Assembly (NCBI GenBank): GCA_903924715.1 | Contig: CAIYCP010000366.1 | Location: 1 to 11,811, forward strand | DNA: 11,811 bases | Reading direction: 5' to 3' | Origin: an uncultured beta proteobacterium | GTDB lineage: Bacteria > Pseudomonadota > Gammaproteobacteria > Burkholderiales > Burkholderiaceae_B | Shown: positions 1 through 6,459 of the stretch, one piece after another | How the letters are laid out: the number at the start of each line of letters is the position of its first letter | How positions within the stretch are numbered: position 1 is the stretch's first letter | Made by a program: the position numbers and the translations under genes | Notes under the pieces: model-generated | Seen by the model: only the letters and a program-made list of their open reading frames with translations | What the model was told of the DNA's origin: nothing | The model's database searches: none

Positions 1-466
1 GCCACCTGCATGTAGGTTGAAGTGCGCAAACGGAAGGTATAGCGATTGCCGTTCTGCCAGACAATTTTATCGGTCAACGGCTCACTTGCCAGAAAGAACA
101 CTTTCTTCTGTTTCGAAAAATCAGTCAATGCCAAGCCGATATGCGATAAAACGAACCCGTTAATACATCGACGCGATCGCGAGAGACTAACTCTTCGGCC
201 ACGCGCACGGCATCACCCGGATTGGCATTGTCATCACGTGTGATCAGCTCAACTTTTTTACCGTTGAGGCCACCACTCGCGTTGATTTCATCAATCGCGA
301 GTTCCATACCTTTTTTGTAGGGCTCAAGAAAAGCGGGCTGTGCTTTATAACTATTGATTTCGCCAATTTTAATGACCCCTTGGGCCATCAAGCTCGACGA
401 CACGGTTAACAGCGCAGCTGCCGTGAGGCTCAATTTTGAAAGGATACTGAGTCGGTGTTGTTTCAT
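1..466 (-). pseudogene. Liv-type ABC transporter substrate-binding protein, partial and frameshifted
   Basis: Periplasmic binding protein of the branched-chain amino acid/amide (LivJ-like, Peripla_BP_6) type. The start ATG at 466-464 follows an AGGAG ribosome site. A signal peptide (residues 1-28, basic N-terminus, hydrophobic core, likely cut after S-L-M-A) leads into V-I-K-I-G-E-I-N-S-Y, then K-G-M-E-L-A-I-D-E-I-N, typical of the family. Translation reads well to V-D-V-L-T-G-S-F and then meets a stop at 127-125. In the next frame it continues convincingly as G-L-A-L-T-D-F-S-K-Q-K-K-V-F-F-L-A-S-E-P-L-T-D and N-R-Y-T-F-R-L-R to the window edge. One extra A in the A4 run at 148-151 (a T on the coding strand) would restore one open frame, reading S-F-L-S-H-I-G-L-A. 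Either the gene is broken or the base was lost in sequencing. It lies 43 nt after the DUF1185 gene, so it is probably the last visible gene of the hnr operon. The ligand is unknown; it may be the pathway substrate. Confidence 0.82.
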
Positions 467-483
467 CGTGCTCTCCTGTTTAA

Positions 484-496
484 AGGGCTCGGCCCT
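484..496 (-). other. small intercistronic stem-loop
   Basis: The 43-nt gap between the DUF1185 gene and the binding-protein gene holds AGGGC-CGA-GCCCT on the minus strand: a 5-bp stem with a three-base loop, followed by only three T residues. It sits about 18 nt ahead of the binding-protein start and just before its AGGAG site. It is too weak for a confident intrinsic terminator. It could modulate mRNA stability or partial read-through, as is common before binding-protein genes that need higher expression, or be chance. Confidence 0.3.
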
Positions 497-509
497 GACC
501 ATCAAATGT

Positions 510-1094
510 TTAACGCAAACCATCTTTACCAATCATTTCGTGATGCTGCAAACCCCCTACCCTGGGCCTTGGACGCCCACTATCGGTGACCGCGACACAG
601 ACCACAATTTCATTGGCCCGTGGTGCGTCGGTGACTCGCGCTTCAATGGCATCGAAATGACTGCGCACATATGCGGCATCCTTATGACCGAGCGGCACAT
701 CGATCGTCGCGCCCATCCCACCCATTTTTTTACTCGAAGGCACCAACGCCGCGCCTTTTTCAACTGCGACGCGCAACGGCGCACCTAACTTAGGATGCAA
801 AATCGCCGCCGCATGTTCAATTTCTCCGGCTTCCCCCACGATTGCAGCCTTGCCATAGCTTTGCGCCTGAGCAGGCGTAATCCCCAGCGCCTGCACACAC
901 CGCTGCCCGAGCAACGCGCCCAGCTCTTCGCCCACAGCGATTAAGACATCAAGGTTTTCAACATAACGCCCTGCAAAAGGGTTTTCAATCACGGCCATCG
1001 CCAAAGCGCGACGCGTAGGTGGTGAAACCGCCTGACCATTTTCAGCCCAGACCTCATCGATTTGCACTACGATCCTACGAATTTTTGCTTGCAT
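510..1094 (-). CDS. amino acid synthesis family protein (DUF1185, PF06684)
   Basis: A 194-residue protein, the usual length of the PF06684 family, whose crystal structures (including Bordetella bronchiseptica BB2672) show a chorismate-mutase-like fold; the reaction is unknown. Recognisable stretches are the N-terminal K-I-R-R-I-V-V-Q-I-D-E-V, then Y-G-K-A-A-I-V-G-E-A-G-E-I-E-H-A-A-A in the middle, L-V-P-S-S-K-K, the glycine-rich G-G-M-G-A-T-I-D-V-P-L-G-H-K-D-A-A followed by V-R-S-H-F-D-A, and a C-terminal G-R-P-R-P-R-V-G-G-L. No signal peptide or membrane segment is seen, so it is cytoplasmic. I chose the ATG at 1094 because GAGGTG lies just before it; the upstream extension to 1142 does not look like the family. 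It follows the UPF0280 gene by 7 nt and is clearly co-transcribed with hnr, which suggests a step in the same catabolic route rather than biosynthesis (inference). Confidence 0.9.
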   Translation of the reverse strand: MQAKIRRIVVQIDEVWAENGQAVSPPTRRALAMAVIENPFAGRYVENLDVLIAVGEELGALLGQRCVQALGITPAQAQSYGKAAIVGEAGEIEHAAAILHPKLGAPLRVAVEKGAALVPSSKKMGGMGATIDVPLGHKDAAYVRSHFDAIEARVTDAPRANEIVVCVAVTDSGRPRPRVGGLQHHEMIGKDGLR

Positions 1095-1101
1095 ACTCAC
1101 C

Positions 1102-1986
1102 TCAAGACAGACGTTGAACTCGGGACGTTTCAGTACTGACAAACCATCCCTGACAGCTTAAAACACAGGCACAGATTAAACCGTTCTGCTTGAGCGCGTG
1201 CGCTTTTTTTAAGCCCGCTTCAAGCGCGAACCGAATTTTCTGTTCGTCCAGCGCGGGCACGGCCACCGTCACCAGGCATTGGCCCAAATCCGAATCATCC
1301 TTAAGCGTCTGGGCAGGCTGGCGCACGATGCGAGCGTCGTTCACATTCACAGCGTTGGCAATCACGGTCGCGGCAGCATCCGCCTGCGACGCACTCGCAG
1401 CCAGAACAGTCACGCTATCCGCAATGCCCAAAGAAAAACTTCGTCCGCGCCAGCCACTCGTCGCCACGCCCGTAATGCCCATGCCGTGTTTGATTTCGAA
1501 GACGGCATCGGTCTGAATGCCCTGCGTGAGTTGCTGTTCATCTAAGCGCGCGAGATCTGCGAATAAGCCAATCTTTAGACTTGTATCCTCAGTAAGATAC
1601 AGGGCGATGTCTCCGCCATTGTTCACCCACGCACGCCGAATACCTGAGGCCTGATAGCAAGCACTCAACTCTTGCGCAACCGACCCAGCCACCGCAGCCA
1701 TGGGCGTCAAGAACGCCTCAGCGTCTGAGCCGATCAAGCACGCCTTGCAGGCGTGCCACATGGTCTGAGCAATCGGCCCTTTGACCAAAAATCCTTCATG
1801 AACCGGTTTGCGTAATTCAGACAATTCGCCCACTAACTCAGGCAACACCTCAGCAAATCTACGCCAGGCGGCATCGTGCGCGTGCTCGACGCTCAGTGCG
1901 TCGCCTTCAGCGTACGCAATAATGTCGATCGGCCCATGCTGAAAGTGACGACGGCCATGCGACAGAACCTGTGAAGTCGGCCCCAT
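1102..1986 (-). CDS. UPF0280 family, ApbE-like protein
   Basis: A protein of about 294 residues in the UPF0280 family, a branch of the ApbE (FAD:protein FMN transferase) fold. Family marks are T-P-M-A-A-V-A-G-S-V-A-Q, then V-N-N-G-G-D-I-A-L (the counterpart of the ApbE G-G-D motif), then G-V-A-T-S-G-W-R-G-R-S-F-S-L-G followed by I-A-D-S-V-T-V-L-A. The H-I-x-D-P-x-T-G segment that normally follows A-T-S-G in true ApbE proteins is missing, so catalysis cannot be assumed. The C-terminus holds a C-A-C-x3-C cluster, and C-K-A-C lies near residue 80. There is no signal peptide or lipobox, unlike secreted ApbE. The ATG at 1986 is taken as start; an in-frame TTG at 1995 overlapping the hnr stop is the alternative, and neither has a clear ribosome site, suggesting translational coupling. 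Its position directly behind hnr suggests a role in maturing or assisting that flavoenzyme (inference). Confidence 0.88.
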   Translation of the reverse strand: MGPTSQVLSHGRRHFQHGPIDIIAYAEGDALSVEHAHDAAWRRFAEVLPELVGELSELRKPVHEGFLVKGPIAQTMWHACKACLIGSDAEAFLTPMAAVAGSVAQELSACYQASGIRRAWVNNGGDIALYLTEDTSLKIGLFADLARLDEQQLTQGIQTDAVFEIKHGMGITGVATSGWRGRSFSLGIADSVTVLAASASQADAAATVIANAVNVNDARIVRQPAQTLKDDSDLGQCLVTVAVPALDEQKIRFALEAGLKKAHALKQNGLICACVLSCQGWFVSTETSRVQRLS

Positions 1987-1991
1987 TTCGT

Positions 1992-3581
1992 TCAACCCAA
2001 CAGAGGGGGCTGACCTAGCGGCCAGGGATTTTCACTTGGCTGCAGCACCCATCGACGATCGGTAGGTGCGCCATCACTATGCCAGGCACCCTGACGCAAC
2101 ACCTCTTCAATTGGTCGAACGTAATCCAGGTGACCGCCCAGTTTTTTGAAATCGTCGGCGCGCATGCTGAATTCAAACGGCGCAACCAGCGCCGGCGTTG
2201 GCACCGTTCCGAAACTGTTATCTGGCATGCGCATCACATCGACCATCACGGTAATGCCACCGCCCGGCCAAACGTAGGCCGGCGCCCCGCCACACGTGAC
2301 ATTCACCAGCGCATTCTTAATCGCACGCGTCAGCAGGACCGGGTTGTTGGTCACGCCAGCACGCAGACTTCCTCCGGCCCCTCCCAAAAACAATACCGTC
2401 GTCATTGAAGGTTCGCAGTTTTCGCCAATGCGATCCACAACCGTCTGCACTGCTTCAGGAATGGGCATCTTCTTTGGGATTAACTGGTCATCCAGGACAT
2501 ACCAACTGACGTGCTCACCCGTTGTCGATGTCATCAATAATCGCAGGCCAGGCCAAGCGCGCTTTGGATCCCATTTTTCAATGATATCCAAAGGATCTGA
2601 AATATCTGTACCCCCCCAGCCTGTACCTGGATTTGCCACTTGAAAATAGCGACCTGGCGTTGAACGTCGGCCACGGATACTGATCCCGGAGGAGCGCATA
2701 TTCAGACAACAGCCGGCCTGATGTTCGGTCAACACACCCGTAATGTGATCATCCACCACCACGACTTCATCGGCCAGTTCAAAAAACTGTTGCGCAAAGA
2801 TACCGATCGCCGCCGAGCCACATCCGACCCGCATGCGTTGCTCTTCTACACCATTGACGATGGGCGCACGTCCGGCCTGAATGACCAGATTTGCGCCACC
2901 TTCAATACTCAGTTCGGTGGCTTGCTTATTGCCCAGCGCCTGCATCATCTCCATGGTGACACGGCCCTCTTTTTTACTTCCGCCAGTCAAATGGTGCACA
3001 CCACCGAGTGACAGCATCTGCGAACCATACTCGGCCGTTGTGACATGGCCCACGACCTCTCCGCGACATAGCACATTGGCTTGCTCGGGGCCTAGATAGC
3101 GGTCAGTATCAATTTTGACTTTTAAACTGCAATAGCTAAAGATGCCCTCGGTCACGACGGTCACCATATCCACGCCGTCAATGTGCGAGCCCACGATAAA
3201 GGGGGCCGGTTTGTAATCTGGATATGTCGTCGACGAACCCACACCCGTCACAAATACATCGCTGCCCCGTACGAGATCACCCGACCAGACCGCATCTGAG
3301 GTGCCGGGCGCAAACGGCACTAAGGCCGGCTCACCTGTTTTCAGGGCACGGCTAAGAACCAACACCGGGTCGACACGAATTAAGACCCCCTCATGATTTG
3401 CGTAACGATCACAGGCGCCACTGCGGCCCGCACTAATTTGACACAACACCGGGCACGCATTGCATTCGATTTTGGCTGCGCTTTTTGCACGCGCCTGCGC
3501 TGCAGATGCGACCTCATCGCCTTCTTTTCCTTGCACGGGCGTTTCTGCTGAAAGTCCGTCAGTTTTGGTGTGTTCGGTCAT
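1992..3581 (-). CDS. hnr: 6-hydroxynicotinate reductase-like Fe-S flavoprotein
   Basis: A 529-residue cytoplasmic protein resembling 6-hydroxynicotinate reductase, which in Eubacterium barkeri uses reduced ferredoxin to convert 6-hydroxynicotinate to 1,4,5,6-tetrahydro-6-oxonicotinate and contains covalent flavin, one [2Fe-2S] and two [4Fe-4S] clusters. After a polar, Ala/Lys-rich tail of about 37 residues comes C40-x2-C43-P-x2-C47-x9-C57 with G-A-C-D-R-Y-A-N-H-E-G, a ferredoxin-like cluster site. Further cysteines at 151, 172, 254, 291-292 and two nearer the C-terminus could hold the other clusters. Conserved-looking glycine-rich stretches include T-G-V-G-S-S-T-T-Y-P (112-121), N-P-G-T-G-W-G-G-T-D (317-326) and V-W-P-G-G-G-I-T-V-M-V-D-V. 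No clear Shine-Dalgarno precedes the ATG at 3581. It is the first gene of the minus operon, divergent from fpr, which could provide electrons. Annotation as Hnr is by family memory; the natural substrate could be a related N-heterocycle. Confidence 0.87.
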   Translation of the reverse strand: MTEHTKTDGLSAETPVQGKEGDEVASAAQARAKSAAKIECNACPVLCQISAGRSGACDRYANHEGVLIRVDPVLVLSRALKTGEPALVPFAPGTSDAVWSGDLVRGSDVFVTGVGSSTTYPDYKPAPFIVGSHIDGVDMVTVVTEGIFSYCSLKVKIDTDRYLGPEQANVLCRGEVVGHVTTAEYGSQMLSLGGVHHLTGGSKKEGRVTMEMMQALGNKQATELSIEGGANLVIQAGRAPIVNGVEEQRMRVGCGSAAIGIFAQQFFELADEVVVVDDHITGVLTEHQAGCCLNMRSSGISIRGRRSTPGRYFQVANPGTGWGGTDISDPLDIIEKWDPKRAWPGLRLLMTSTTGEHVSWYVLDDQLIPKKMPIPEAVQTVVDRIGENCEPSMTTVLFLGGAGGSLRAGVTNNPVLLTRAIKNALVNVTCGGAPAYVWPGGGITVMVDVMRMPDNSFGTVPTPALVAPFEFSMRADDFKKLGGHLDYVRPIEEVLRQGAWHSDGAPTDRRWVLQPSENPWPLGQPPLLG

Positions 3582-3603
3582 GTACAGTGTGGTTAGAAGC
3601 TTA

Positions 3604-3642
3604 TAGCCTTTCAGGGGTTGCCTAAATTACAACACAAGGCTA
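3604..3642. repeat. inverted repeat in the hnr leader
   Basis: TAGCCTT at 3604-3610 is the exact reverse complement of AAGGCTA at 3636-3642, with 25 nt between. It lies between the hnr start and the operator-like repeats, so it would sit in or near the 5' leader of hnr. It may be a weak RNA hairpin, a half-site pair for a regulator, or chance; seven matched bases in AT-rich DNA is modest evidence. Confidence 0.3.
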
Positions 3643-3649
3643 ACATTAA

Positions 3650-3665
3650 TGTAGCATTTGCTACA
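3650..3665. promoter_or_regulatory. perfect inverted repeat, probable TetR-family operator
   Basis: TGTAGCA-TT-TGCTACA is a perfect 7-bp inverted repeat with a 2-bp centre, the size and symmetry usual for TetR-family operators. It lies in the shared control region of the divergent hnr and fpr operons, about 69 bp from the hnr start and 118 bp from the fpr start. The regulator encoded at 4553-5218 is the obvious candidate to bind it. Position and symmetry are seen; binding is inferred. Confidence 0.68.
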
Positions 3666-3671
3666 ATTTAG

Positions 3672-3687
3672 TGTTGCATTCACTACA
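3672..3687. promoter_or_regulatory. second, degenerate operator copy
   Basis: TGTTGCATTCACTACA matches the upstream perfect palindrome at 13 of 16 positions and begins exactly 22 bp after it, about two helical turns, so two dimers could bind the same DNA face. An overlapping inverted repeat TAGTG-N7-CACTA occupies 3669-3685. Both copies are followed by TTTAGTG (3667-3673 and 3688-3694). A TTTAAT at 3695-3700 is a possible -10 box for the plus-strand operon, so a bound repressor here would block it. I could not place a convincing -35 box or the hnr promoter. Confidence 0.58.
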
Positions 3688-3734
3688 TTTAGTGTTTAAT
3701 TTAATTCATCCTGCACGGGCTCGCAATCTATTTG

Positions 3735-3748
3735 TTTAGTGATGTAGC
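3735..3748 (+). promoter_or_regulatory. third TTTAGTG plus operator half-site
   Basis: TTTAGTGATGTAGC at 3735-3748 joins the TTTAGTG element that follows both operator copies to TGTAGC, the left half of the perfect palindrome. The right half is not preserved. It lies in the fpr 5' leader, about 35 bp before the start. It may be an auxiliary weak regulator site or a decayed duplicate. Confidence 0.33.
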
Positions 3749-3782
3749 CTGCTTTCACCCATTTCTGACACCCAAGCTGATT

Positions 3783-4556
3783 ATGAGCGCCTTTAACGAA
3801 GAAACCGTTTTATCCGTGCATCACTGGACAGAGCGTCTGTTTAGCTTCACCACCACGCGTGATCCGTCTTTGCGCTTCAGCAACGGTCACTTCACCATGA
3901 TCGGACTACGCGTCAATGGCAAACCTTTACTGCGCGCCTACAGCATCGTGAGTGCAAACTATGAAGAGCACCTTGAATTTCTAAGCATCAAGGTCGAAGA
4001 CGGCCCCCTGACCTCAAAGCTGCAACACATCAAAGTGGGCGACTCGATTGTGGTTGGTCGCAAACCAACCGGCACATTGCTCATCGACTATTTGCTGCCG
4101 GCCAAACGCCTATACATGTTTGGCTCTGGCACAGGCTTAGCGCCCTTTTTAAGCATTGTCCGCGATCCCGAAACCTACGAAAAATTTGAAGAAGTCGTCT
4201 TGGTACATTCTGTACGAGATGTCGCTGAACTGGCTTATCACGACTACCTAACTCAAGAACTGCCGCAACACGAATTTTTAGGTGAAATGGTGCGTAAACA
4301 GTTACGCTATTACCCCACCGTTACGCGAGAACAATATAAACAAATGGGTCGCATCACCACTTTGATCGAAAACGAAAAGCTCTTCAAGGATCTAGGCGTG
4401 CCCGTGCTCGACCGCACGCAAGATCGCATCATGATTTGCGGCAGCCCTGGTTTACTGCGCGACCTAAAAACCATGCTTGAGCAGCGTGGGTTTAACGATG
4501 GCAACACCACCAAACCAGGCGACTACGTGATCGAACGGGCTTTTGTCGAACAATGA
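3783..4556 (+). CDS. fpr: ferredoxin/flavodoxin-NADP+ reductase
   Basis: A 257-residue FAD enzyme that moves electrons between NADPH and ferredoxin or flavodoxin in the cytoplasm; this is the usual length for bacterial Fpr. Domains are an FAD-binding barrel with R51-A-Y-S54 (isoalloxazine binding) and G74-P-L-T-S78 (pyrophosphate binding), then an NADP domain with G114-S-G-T-G-L-A-P, and I-C-G-S-P near residue 220. The C-terminus Y-V-I-E-R-A-F-V-E-Q is the hallmark of the bacterial subclass. I start at the ATG at 3783, since M-S-A-F-N-E-E fits the family; an upstream TTG at 3732 adds a non-homologous leader. No strong ribosome site is seen. It heads the plus-strand operon, divergent from hnr, whose known homologue is ferredoxin-dependent, so supplying that reductase is a reasonable inference. 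A general stress or Fe-S repair role, common for Fpr, cannot be excluded. No ferredoxin gene is in the window. Confidence 0.93.
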   Translation: MSAFNEETVLSVHHWTERLFSFTTTRDPSLRFSNGHFTMIGLRVNGKPLLRAYSIVSANYEEHLEFLSIKVEDGPLTSKLQHIKVGDSIVVGRKPTGTLLIDYLLPAKRLYMFGSGTGLAPFLSIVRDPETYEKFEEVVLVHSVRDVAELAYHDYLTQELPQHEFLGEMVRKQLRYYPTVTREQYKQMGRITTLIENEKLFKDLGVPVLDRTQDRIMICGSPGLLRDLKTMLEQRGFNDGNTTKPGDYVIERAFVEQ

Positions 4557-5218
4557 GCACCCGCACCCCAGCGTCAGCCAAGCCGCTGCGTAAGACAGGG
4601 GTGCGAGAACGAGCAGCCGAAACCACGCGCGAAAATATCTTGCGCGCAGCCATCAAAATCTTTGCCAAGCATGGCTTAGATGGCGGCAGTATTGATCAAA
4701 TATCGAAAGCGGCCAACTCACATGACCGGATGATTTATTACTACTTTGGCAACAAAGAGGGCCTCTTTGTTGCTGCACTTGAAGAAACCTATCGGCGCTT
4801 TAACGCCGCTGAAGCAGCGCTTAAATTGGACATCACGCAACCGCTCGTAGCCTTAAAGCAAGTGGTGCAGTTCATTTTGCAGTACTACAAAAAAAACCCC
4901 GAATTCGTCACGCTTTTGAATAGCGAAAATCTTCACGGTGGCAAACATATTGCCAAATCGAGCAAAGCCCGAGAGTATTCATCCCCGGCGATCGGCGTCG
5001 TGGATCAGGTGCTCAGGTGCGGTATCGAACAAGGCGTTTTTCGAAAAGACCTGTCCTCGCGAGATCTCTATATGATGATCGCGGCGCTTGGTTATTTTTA
5101 CCAATCTAACCGCTTCACTTTATCGGCGTTTTTGGGTGAAAATCTAGAAGCACCCGCCACCTTTAAACAATGGGAAGCCTTTGTCGTCGATACCGTGCAA
5201 AGAACAGTAGTGCTTTAA
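4553..5218 (+). CDS. TetR/AcrR-family transcriptional regulator
   Basis: A 221-residue DNA-binding regulator. A basic N-terminal arm (1-25) precedes a TetR helix-turn-helix at about 26-72: I-L-R-A-A-I-K-I-F-A-K-H-G, then I-D-Q-I-S-K-A-A, then M-I-Y-Y-Y-F-G-N-K-E-G-L-F, the classic recognition-helix end. The ligand-binding C-terminal part contains Y-Y-K-K-N-P-E-F, L-N-S-E-N-L-H-G-G-K-H-I and Y-M-M-I-A-A-L-G-Y-F-Y-Q-S-N-R, which recall the RutR/NicS type of TetR proteins; that subfamily call is from memory and moderate. The ATG overlaps the fpr stop (ATGA), so the two are translationally coupled, and the gene sits within the operon it probably controls. Its likely target is the inverted-repeat pair at 3650-3687, giving autoregulation and joint control of hnr and ena. 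An intermediate of the N-heterocycle pathway is the likely inducer (inference). Confidence 0.92.
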   Translation: MSTRTPASAKPLRKTGVRERAAETTRENILRAAIKIFAKHGLDGGSIDQISKAANSHDRMIYYYFGNKEGLFVAALEETYRRFNAAEAALKLDITQPLVALKQVVQFILQYYKKNPEFVTLLNSENLHGGKHIAKSSKAREYSSPAIGVVDQVLRCGIEQGVFRKDLSSRDLYMMIAALGYFYQSNRFTLSAFLGENLEAPATFKQWEAFVVDTVQRTVVL

Positions 5219-5260
5219 TAGCGGTGCGTTCGTTGCGACGCTTTCACTTTGGAGAACAAC

Positions 5261-6454
5261 ATGGCAGAAGTCGTAACAAACGAGAAGTCAGGCAAAGTCG
5301 TCATTAAAAATATTGGTCTACTTCTTTCCGGAGATCTTGATCAACCGATTTTGTCTGCCGATACCATCGTCATCAACGACGGTTTGATCATCGCGGTTGG
5401 CAAAGAAAAAGACTGCGATATTTCGCATGCAACCTTAATCATTGACGCCCATCAAACATGCGTTGCACCGGGTTTGATCGACAGCCACGTGCACCCCGTC
5501 TTCGGTGATTGGACGCCGCGTCAAAACCAAATTGGCTGGATTGAATCCACACTCAATGGTGGCGTCACCACCATGATTTCAGCCGGCGAAGTGCACTTGC
5601 CTGGTCGACCCAAAGATATTGTCGGCCTCAAAGCCTTGGCGATTACCGCGCAGCGCGCCTTCGACAACTTTCGCCCCGGTGGTGTCAAGGTATTGGCTGG
5701 CGCCCCCGTCATCGAACAAGGCATGGTCGAACAAGACTTCAAAGAACTCGCTGAAGCAGGCGTCAAACTGCTAGGTGAAGTGGGTTTAGGTTCTGTTAAG
5801 GCTGGCGAAGAAGCCCAAAAAATGGTGGCCTGGGCACGCAAATACGGCATTCAAAGCACCATCCATACAGGCGGCCCTTCGATTCCTGGCTCTGGCTTGA
5901 TCGACAAAGATGTCGTACTTGAAGCGGATGCAGACATCATCGGACACATTAACGGGGGCCACACTTCGCTGTCTGAAGCCCATGTTTGTGAGTTATGTGA
6001 AAAATCATCGCGCGGCATTGAGATCGTGCATAACGGCAACGAAAAAATTGCTATTGCGGCCGCCCAAGCGGCCATGCAACTTAAGTGCCCGCATCGCGTC
6101 ATTTTAGGAACAGACGGACCCGCAGGCTCTGGCGTACAGCCCCTGGGCATCTTGCGCATGATTGCTCTGCTTTCAAGTTTAGGCAATATCCCGCCTGAAC
6201 TTGTGTTCTGTTTTGCGACGGGCAACACCGCACGCATGCGCAATTTAAATTGCGGCTTAATCGAACCTGGTCGCGCCGCCGATTTAGTGTTTATGGATCG
6301 CGCCCAACATACCGCTGGACGCGATTTGCTTGAAAGCGTCAAACTGGGTGATATCCCAGGCATCGGTATGGTGATGATCGACGGTTTGGTGCGTTGCGGT
6401 CGTAGTCGCAACACCCCACCGTCAACGGTTATCCCGAGTATCGTGCGACACTAA
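5261..6454 (+). CDS. ena: enamidase-like amidohydrolase
   Basis: A 397-residue metal-dependent hydrolase strongly resembling Eubacterium barkeri enamidase, a bifunctional Fe-Zn enzyme that hydrolyses 1,4,5,6-tetrahydro-6-oxonicotinate to (S)-2-formylglutarate and ammonia. Amidohydrolase metal ligands are visible in order: H76-V-H78 in P-G-L-I-D-S-H-V-H, E173 in G-E-V-G-L-G (replacing the carbamylated lysine of many relatives), H202 in H-T-G-G, H229 in G-H-I-N-G-G, and D285 in G-T-D-G-P. Enamidase signatures also match: G-G-V-T-T-M-I-S-A-G, P-G-R-P-K-D, S-I-P-G-S and a terminal S-R-N-T-P-P. The ATG at 5261 has GGAG at 5251-5254; a TTG at 5249 would swallow that site. The 42-nt gap after tetR shows no terminator. 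The pairing with hnr across the divergent promoter makes the ring-reduction and ring-opening assignment much stronger than either gene alone. Related cyclic amides remain possible substrates. Confidence 0.92.
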   Translation: MAEVVTNEKSGKVVIKNIGLLLSGDLDQPILSADTIVINDGLIIAVGKEKDCDISHATLIIDAHQTCVAPGLIDSHVHPVFGDWTPRQNQIGWIESTLNGGVTTMISAGEVHLPGRPKDIVGLKALAITAQRAFDNFRPGGVKVLAGAPVIEQGMVEQDFKELAEAGVKLLGEVGLGSVKAGEEAQKMVAWARKYGIQSTIHTGGPSIPGSGLIDKDVVLEADADIIGHINGGHTSLSEAHVCELCEKSSRGIEIVHNGNEKIAIAAAQAAMQLKCPHRVILGTDGPAGSGVQPLGILRMIALLSSLGNIPPELVFCFATGNTARMRNLNCGLIEPGRAADLVFMDRAQHTAGRDLLESVKLGDIPGIGMVMIDGLVRCGRSRNTPPSTVIPSIVRH

Positions 6455-6459
6455 GCGAT

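Noticed and set aside
354..788. 144-residue plus-strand open frame across the DUF1185/binding-protein junction
   Set aside because: It is antisense to two well-supported genes and has no recognisable domain or ribosome site.
3732..3782. Upstream TTG start extending Fpr by 17 residues
   Set aside because: The extension has no resemblance to Fpr N-termini, while M-S-A-F-N-E-E at 3783 fits, and the extension overlaps the control region.
5219..5260. Possible hairpin or second promoter between tetR and ena
   Set aside because: Only a short GCGT/ACGC pairing is present and no -10/-35 pair is visible; the gap mainly carries the GGAG ribosome site.
5851..6414. 187-residue minus-strand open frame inside ena
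   Set aside because: It is a shadow of the enamidase gene, whose metal ligands and family motifs are all in the plus frame; its own translation is low-complexity and unrecognised.
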